From Castor canadensis (lineage: Eukaryota; Chordata; Mammalia; Rodentia; Castoridae): a DNA stretch of 64,000 bases. Location: NCBI RefSeq assembly GCF_047511655.1, contig NC_133392.1, forward strand, positions 90,947,042-91,011,041, read 5' to 3'. The position numbers were made by a program, and so were the translations under genes. The notes under the pieces are model-generated. The model was not told where the DNA came from, ran no database searches, and worked only from the letters and a program-made list of their open reading frames with translations. This document shows positions 49,501-58,500 of the stretch, piece by piece (position 1 is the first letter of the stretch; every line of letters begins with the position of its first letter).

Positions 49501-52500
49501 TCCTGTTTTTCCTACTTGAAATACTGTAGAATTAACAAAATGACAACCTCTGGCTTAATGGTAAAGTTTGATAATCTTACTGTGTTTTTAATTCCATGTC
49601 ACTTCTTGGAAGATGACTCATGAATAAAAATTCATCTTTGATATGCTATCTCTAATTTAGAGAATTTACTGTCATAGTGTCCAAGGAAATTCACATTTTT
49701 TCCCCCTTGTCTCATGCTCCGAAAGCTGCTCCACCTCTTTGTCACCAGAGGGCAGTGTTGCACTTTGTGGAATAAATATGGAGCCTAAGGATTTGGTTTT
49801 AATTCATTGGCCCCACAAGACCTCAGGACAAGTGGTTCTATCGGCTTTGCCACCTGCTTCCTGTTTCTCCCCACCTCATCATTATTCTGGAAGGTGCTCA
49901 GTTAATGTTCCTTGAATTTTACTGAAATGACTTCTCAAGTGCCATTCGTTAGGCCTAGTTCTCAAATTCTTTCTCTTTGTGTGTTAACCCTCCTATTAGC
50001 CAGCTTTCTGTCATTGTGACAAAATGTTGGAGAGGATCAACTTTTAAGGGGGGAAAGTTTATTTTATTATTTATTTATTTTTTAGTGTTCTGTAATCTTT
50101 TTGTTGTTGTTTATTTATTCATATGTGCATACATTGTTTGGGCCATTTCTCCCCCATCTCTCCCCACCCCCCTGCCCCCTTCCTCTCCCTTAAGGGGGGG
50201 AAAGTTTATGTTAGCTCTAGGATTCAGAACTGTCATTTTATGGTCACTTGGGCCTGTGGTGAGACAGCACATGATGGCAGCAAGAGCTTGTGGTGGAGGA
50301 AAACTTTACCTCATGGGGGCCAGGCAGGAAAGGGAGAAGCAAGCAGGGGGCAGGGGCTGGGATCCCAATAACTTCTTCAGGGGCACACACCTGATGACTT
50401 CAGAACCTACCTCCTAAAGGTTCTACCACTGCCCAATAGTGCGACAAGCCCGAGAAAAAGCCTTCAACACTCAGGCTTTCACAGGACATTTGAGATCCAC
50501 CCGATAGCACCTCCTCTTCCTTTCTTTGTGGGAAAATAGTATTATACTACTTTACAGAAAGTAGGAACCTTATATTTGTTATCTGAGGTTACTCAGATAA
50601 TAAATGGCAAAGATAACATTCAAACCCTGGTTTGCCTGACCTGTAGGGCTTTTCTTTATATTATCTAAAATAGACCATTGTAAAAGAGTTTATTTGACCC
50701 AGGAAGCAGGGTAGTCCTTCTGGATCAACTGTGAGAGAAAAACCACATAATCAGTTTTATTTTTTTTAATGTGTGTCAAGGTCAGCTAATAGAAAGTGAG
50801 TTTTTTGCTTTGTGAGCCTGACCTAATTCCCATATGTTCAATTTTGTCCTTTCAAAGGATCTAGGGGAAAGTCAGATGCACTGGGCCAGCACTGTCCAAT
50901 AAAAATGTAATGGGAGCTACAAATGGAGCCAAATGTATACTTTAAAACATTCTAATAGTCACAATAAAAGATAAACCAATAAAATTGGTTTTAATTATAT
51001 ATTTTACTAAATCAAGTGTAGCCAAACATTATTTCAGCATATAAGCAATGCAAATATCTCATTCTTTGTGTGTGTGTGTGCTAAGTCTTTGAAATCTAGT
51101 GTCTACTGTATCCTCATCACACATTTCCATTTGGAGAAGTTACATATCAGGTTCTCAAGAGTCCCACATGGAGAGTGACTGTCACTTTGGACATCAAACC
51201 CTATTGCCTTGTCTCTCACTTAATGTCGGCTTCCCTTTATCCCCATGGATAGGAAAGGGATGGGAGATGTCTCTAGGGTCTCCCAGAAGGTCTGTTTATG
51301 GTACCCCGTTCTGTCTCTGGCCAGGCTGATAGATTGAGGAAGTACATAGTAGAGTTAATTCAATAAATGCCCAAGTCAGCAAAGTGAAAGAATTCCAGTC
51401 TGGTTCTGGACTTTTATGCTCTTCTGCTCCATCTTGCTGCTTCTTTGAATTAGAAGTTAGAAAATTTTACTGCCTCTTGCACCACCACTCTCAAATCTAG
51501 CCAAACTGCCAATATCTGTTGGGTAATCATCAGTGTTACCCAAGCCCTTGAAAACCTAAGCATTAATGTTAGCATTTTCTAGTAGTTTTAGAATCACAGT
51601 AATCTTGAGTGTGAAGGCTGTTCTTTATTTAAAACCAACAACAACAAAAAAACCAACTCTAATGAGGAAGTGTCAGGAAAATTACAATTCAATTGTACTG
51701 TATGAGAGGTAGGCAGACTCTCAAACATTTTAGCTTCCTGTCTTCCAGTTAGACAACTAATTTCAGTGACTCAACTAAAAGGAACAAAGGAACAAAAAGT
51801 GTCCTGCTGATATGTTTGTCTCCAGCACTAATGGATCTTGGCACTATGCCCTTCAAAGATGTCTGGGTATAGAGGGCTAGAAACTGTTGGTATTCTTCCA
51901 AACCTCATCTTGAATTATTAAACTTTTCTCTTAAAGTGGCTTTTACATTTCCAGAGGGTTTTTTTTAACAATGAGGGATAAATAATAGTCTTGCATTGTC
52001 CCCATTTTTACAAGTCAGAAGGCCAAGGCAATAAAAACTTGTTGGACTTTGCTGATGCCAGGAGTAAAATTCTGAAGACCTTGCACTACACCTCGATGCT
52101 TCCAAAGACTCTGGTTTTAGCCAAGCATCATTCTTATTCAAAAATAATTGTGAGCCACTTAAAACATTTTACCTAAATGCTGCATAAGACTCTTGTGACA
52201 TACTCTGGAAGCAAACTTTTCCATCATTCTTTGACATAAAGCTATTGCAGGTTATATGAAAGTTCCTTTTGGCTCAATCACAAAATTATCATTTGTGAAA
52301 TGAACTCTTGGGTTCTCATTGTGGTCCTATAATACGTACAGGCACTTTTATGGAAATGCCCATTTAATATTTGTTAAATGTCTTCTGTACACTGATGAGT
52401 TCTTGAAAGGCAGGGACTATGGCTTATTCCTCTTCACATTCCCAGTGGCCAGCCTGGTGCCATAGAACGTGGCATGTACTTACCAAGTGTACCGAAGAGA

Positions 52501-55500
52501 GACAGCAGTACCTGCCTTCCAGGGGCTTATAGGCCCTCACATGTCAAAACAATGCTCTATAAATGTGTTCTTCTAACTGGAAACACATTAAGACCTTCTG
52601 TGGAAATACTGCAAGCTCAGCTCCATGATATTTGCCCACTGAAACTGTTTTGTAGACAATTCTTGTGGTACAAACATGAGAAGGTGGGCACCCGTCACTT
52701 TATTAGGCCTCTGTTTTAACTTGCTGGTGAGCTAAAATTATTCTTATGTGCACACAGGTGTGAGGTGTATGGTTATGGATAACATTAATGTTGAGTCAGA
52801 TGTTCTGTCCATAAGACAGGAATTTGATAGGTACTGACAAATGGGCTGCTTGTAGTTCTGAAACCTGAAATACAAACCTTTAGGGGTTGTTTTCTTTTCT
52901 TTCATTCTCTTCTCTTTACTATCTTTTTTGAGGTACTGGGTTCAAACTCAGAATTTCACACTTGCAAGGCAGGTACTCTCCCACCTCCAGACCTTTTTAC
53001 TCTGCTTTTTCCACATTTTTATTAGCATATATTGGTTGTTTCATAGTGACATTTCCATATGTGCTTACAATGTGCCTTGGTTAAATTCATCACCTCCATC
53101 TAGCCCCATACTCCCAACCTCCCTTCTGTCACTGGGGTGACAGGCACACAACTCTACACCCAGCTTTTTTCTGTTGAGATGGGGAGCTCACAAACTTTTT
53201 CTTCCCAGGCTGTCCCGGAACTGCAATTTTCCCAGTCTTAGCTTACTGCCTGATTGGGATGACAGGTACATGCCACCACACCCAGCTATTGGTTGAGATG
53301 CGGTCTGGAAACCTTTTTGCCCAGACTGGCCTAGAACTGTGATCCTCCTAGTCTCAGCCTCCCAAGTAGCTAGGATTATAAGTGTGAGAAGCAGGTGCCC
53401 AGCTCTCTTAGGGGTTCTTGAAACCAAAGAAAGAACTTGACTAGATTGCAAAAGAAAACATGAGAACTATGATACTGCTACCATTGACATCTATAAAAGC
53501 CAGCTTTAACTTTGCTGTCTTAAATATAGTGGAGACGATGGGAAATACTTACACTAGGAGCTGCCTATTTTGCTGTGAAATGATCTGCCTACTGTTACAG
53601 GATTTGCTCAGCTGGATTCTTATCCAGGTCTCTATGGTTAGCAACTTTAATCTGGCTGGCTCATCAGACTTGTTGACTTAGCAGGGAATGGGTGTGATCC
53701 TTGTTTGGGGTTTGTTTGTGTACCTTCTCCTTTGGGTACAAATTTTACTTTTCCTAGTCCAGCCATGGGACAAGAAGTGTAAAACATGATGTTTGCTATC
53801 TGACTGGGGTTTAGAGAAGTGTTTATAAAAGCAATTAGAAGATGGGTGTGATGGCACATACCTGCAATCCTAGCACTTGGGAGGAAAAAACAGAACAATC
53901 TTGAGTTTGAGGCCAGCCTGGACTGCATAGTGAGACCCTGCCTCAAAAATGTCACAAAACCAAACAAACAACATCAAAGAACCCCAAAAAGCAAACTGAA
54001 CAAAAAACAATTAGAAGACCATTTCATAGTTTACTGTGGTAGTTCTTCCTGACACAGAGAACCACGAAGGGGCTAGCTCTGCCAGTGTAGTCTGTCTTGA
54101 AGTAGACTTTGAACTAGCTCTTAGTCTTAACTTCCGTGGACACAGAAGAGAAGGAAGAATAGGTGAGATGAAGGGAAAAATCCCCATGAGCAAAAGACAC
54201 AGAAGTGGGTTGGGGCTGGGGGAGAAGACAAGCCCAAGGTGTTTGTACCGATGAGGAGGAAAAACAGTGAGACCACATGAAGGGGAACTGATTCCAGCCT
54301 TCTTAGCTTGAGTTTTAATTTTGCATCTAGACTTTGGCCATAAGCAAGAGAAATGACCTGAAGCCCATTTCCTAAGAAGTCTAGGTTTTACTGCAGCTTG
54401 GACTGGAGAATGAAGAGGTTGCACAGAGAGACCTCCCTGGAGGTTTCTGTCATAATCAGTTGACATCAGAGTGGAAGAGAAAAGTGGATCAGAAAAATAT
54501 GTCATAGGAACAGACAGTCTTTAGACTGAAGGGAGGGGAATATTAGCAAAGTCAGTATAGTTTTCATTCCTTGGTTATTATAGAGTAAATATTTATTTGG
54601 TAGAAGATTGGAGTCAATGCCAGATACAGAGGAATTTGGAAGGAAAACCTCTTTTCTGGATAGGGTGGTGGTAGGCCTGTTTTGTTGCCTGTGAAGTAAT
54701 AGCACAACTCCCAAGTGAAGAAGTTCCAGATGTTCATAAGGCCTTGAGTCTCCCCAGAGCCACACTGACTTAGTGAACACATAAGCACTGACCGCAAGGG
54801 CAGAATTTGGTTCAAAACACTATAGTAACCTGTTTGATCTGTGTTTCTGAAGACTAAGTTGTCTTTTGCTGGCTTCAAACTGAGATCCTCCTGATCTCTG
54901 CCTCTGAATACCTAGGATTACAGGCACGGGCTACTGGTGCCTGGCAATCTTTATTTTTTAATGTGCTAAAATTACCTGGACATGTGGCTGGGAAGGCTAT
55001 GAAAAAGTCACTTAGCAAAACTTTTTTGGCAGTACCGGCAGTAGAAATCAGGATTTCATGCTTGCTAAGTGGGTGCTCTACCACTTGAGCTACGCTGCCA
55101 GTCATTTTTGAGATAGGGTCTCACTTTATGCCTTGGGGCAACCTGGACCACATACCACCACACCCAGCCACTGGTTGTGATGGGGTCTCTTGAACTTATT
55201 GCCTGGGCTGACCTTGAACTGTGATCCTCCTAATCTCTGCCTCCCAAGTAGTAGCAAACCTTTTTGATCCTGGGTTCTATCCAGCCTCTTCCATAGGTTG
55301 CTGTTCCAGTGTATGGCCTCTGCAGTATTTTCAGAAAGCAGTTTGTCACAGGGTAGCCTTGCAAATGTTAACTGTTTAGACTCACCAACAGGAAAAAAAC
55401 ATGCATAGAAATATTCATTACATTGTGCTGTATAATGACAAGCAGGCATGACCAGCAATTTCCAAGAAATTGCCTGTTAGGTAACAAGTGCTCTCTATGT

Positions 55501-58500
55501 GTGAATAACAGAAGATGCTTGGGTTAAGATGAAAAAAACTCAGAATCCAAATTTGTTGGATGATGAGAGCACCAATATGTAAAATGTACATAGGAAGAGG
55601 CTGAAGAGAGATGTTGAGATTATTTTGAGAATGCAAGGCGGGAAGGGGTTGAATAATCTTTTCCTATTTGTGTGGTGGTCTAGCTATCTTGAATAGGTTA
55701 TTTTCACTGTTGGCATAAAACAAACAAGCAAAACTTAAACAAGCTAGGGACATCGTTCTGCTCTGTAGGATGCTTCTCTCCGAAGCTAATTTCTGTTCCC
55801 CTACAGTTTGAAAGCCTGGACATAGTTGCTGAGTGCCTGTTTTCTCTGGTCAACGGGGATGACATGTTTGCAACCTTTGCTCAAATCCAGCAGAAGAGCA
55901 TCTTAGTGTGGCTGTTCAGCCGTCTCTACTTATATTCCTTCATCAGCCTCTTTATATACATGATTCTCAGCCTTTTCATTGCTCTTATTACAGATTCCTA
56001 TGACACTATTAAGGTAAGTAATTATCAATATTTGCTGCTTGAAACACTGCAAATTCTGTATAGATTGGAGCTTAGAATAATACTACATTTTTACTTAAAT
56101 GCTATCATTTTAATTAGGTTTTGAGGTTTTATAGATACTGAGACCAATTTTAAATGTGCATTCAAGATATTATCTCTGTCCTAGTTGGGACAGATCAGGG
56201 TGGGCTGGGTTGGAGGTGCTGTGGGAAAAAGAAAGGAGACAGGAAAGGATGGCCTAAGCATGGTGAGTGTGGCAGCCAGGCTGCTGTTCCCAACACTGAC
56301 TGAGGCACCTGCCCCCATGGCTACCTGGAGCTTAGGTTTGGGGTGGTAATTTTCAGTGATGTGAGGTGACTGCCACCCTGATAACTCATGGCAGTTGTCA
56401 GGCACTTGTGTGGTACAGGTTTCCTTCAAATTATGAAAGTTGGAGGGGCACCTGTGGCTCATGCCTGTAATCCTAGCTACTCAGGAGGCAAAAATCAGGA
56501 GGATTGAAGTTTGAAGCCAGCCTGGGCAAATAGTTTGAAAGACTCTATCTTGAAAAAAAAGCCCATCATCAAAAAAGAGCTGGTGGAGTGGCTCAAGATA
56601 TAGACCCTGAGTTCAAAAAAAGAGTAATGGCTTCCTACTTTCTTAAGCTACCTGATGTGTTCCATACACTTTCAGACTGGGCCTGATGAAGTGATTCTAG
56701 CTTGAAGCAAGTTCATATACTTGGGTGCTGGTACCTCCATAGTAGAGGTTGTGGTGCTTGGGAAACCCTACTTCAGGCCCAGTTCCTGAGCAACAATGGG
56801 TATCCTGTAGGTGCCTTTGGGTATCATCCTCTGCTCAGCCCATTCCTAGACTAACTCAGAACAAAGCCAGTCATGGAGAAAAATCAAACACTGTCAAGGT
56901 GTAGATTACAGCTTAGGTGGGTGGGCACAGTGGTCAGCTCCAGCAGCAAGAGATGGCAGGACAGAGAACTGCACACTCCTGCACAGAGGTTCATTTTTGA
57001 TGTGGCAGTGTCCCAGTGCATGGGCAGGCCTCAGCATTGAGGTGGGTAACCTCATTAAGCATGAATTCAGGGAGGAGATACTGGGGGATTTGTGTCTTCT
57101 GGGGGAAGTCTGCTGTTCCATTCAGCAGTCAATTTCCATAAGACTAGAAGTGGATGACATCCCAGGCAGATTCTAGGTTGGCAGAATGTGGAGTTGGAAA
57201 TCTTATCTGGTCTTACTAGTAAATTCTAGCTTTCTATTTTGACTGTTTCTTTCATTCCTCTTTTCAACATTCCCCCCTCCATCCTCCCCATCCCATTCTC
57301 CCACTGGCTTTTTTTCTGGAATTTTCCTTTAGATTGTTCTCTGTTCCCATGGTGGCCCTGGCTTGGCTCTTCTGGAACTGACAAATTGATTTATCATTGC
57401 TAATATTACTTATTGGATCTGAATAAGCAGAGGGGGAGAGCTTTATTTTAGTAAAAGTGGGTTTGGTTTATTGATAAAGGGAGTAATTTCTCATGCTTTA
57501 TAAAGAAGGTAACAGCATTGTGTGCTTTCTAAAAGAAATACCAGCGGAATGGGTTTCCTGAAACGGATCTGCAGGAATTCCTTAAGGAATGTAGTAGTAA
57601 GGAGGAGTATCAGAGAGAGCCCTCCACCTTCCTGTCCCGCGCCTGCTGTCTGTTGAGGTCAGTATCATGCTTAATCTCCATGCTCCCGAGATGAGAGCTG
57701 CTTTGTTGCCTTAAGGAAGAGTTGATCCAAGGTTACCACTACACTCTGAAATCAGCTTGTTATGGGACAAAGTTCATCTTTCATTTCTTTCTTCTCACCA
57801 AAATTGGCTTTCAAAATGAATTGTTTCTTGTAAAACAAGGTTGTGTACAAGGTTCCGTGACATGACTCACATCTCTTAGGGATATTGTGAGACCCTTATA
57901 AGAAGGTATGAATTATGTCCTTGAAGTGGAGAAGCTGAACTCTTAAGTTGCCAAAGGAAGAGATCAGAGCTTGTTTTTGGATGTGGCGTTCTGGGAATAT
58001 CAAACAGTTTCCCTTCTCATAGTATGTGGTGCAAATGGCTTCCTTGAGCCAGCAGAAACCTGCCTGGAAGGAGGTGAAGCTCTTTTTTGGAAGTGGACAC
58101 CAGTAGGTCTTCATTGACCAGCAGGGCTTTTCTTACCATTTGGGCTCTTAGGAAAATGGCCGAGACTTCAGTGGTCTGGGAACTAGAGTGGGAGTCAGAT
58201 GGGGGCAGTTTTCTTAAACGTGCCCATCTGTGTTTTCATCTGAAGTCAGGGATGGGAATTTTATACCCTACCCTTGTTTTTCAAGAAGGATTCTCTAAGT
58301 CAAATTCCTAAAGGAAGATGGGAGCGCATAATTGCTACTTAGAACCACAAGATGTATTTTTCTGTTAATCAATTCATACCACATTTTGGGATTTGAAATG
58401 CTATGATTGAGCATATCCAAAGAATGTCTGGTAAATATGAAAAGAGGTCTTCTGAGAAGAATTAAGTTTTCAGAATCACATTTCATCCTCTCAGAGCATT

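Larger units (their letters stand above)
48657..55806 (+). other. MCOLN2 intron 11 (7.2 kb)
   Basis: Bounded by GTGTGT and CCCCTACAG. It holds a MaLR-type LTR with an L1 inside it, a DNA-transposon remnant, and several SINEs. Parts such as 48700-49970 and 51200-52900 show no exon or clear repeat. Confidence 0.85.
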
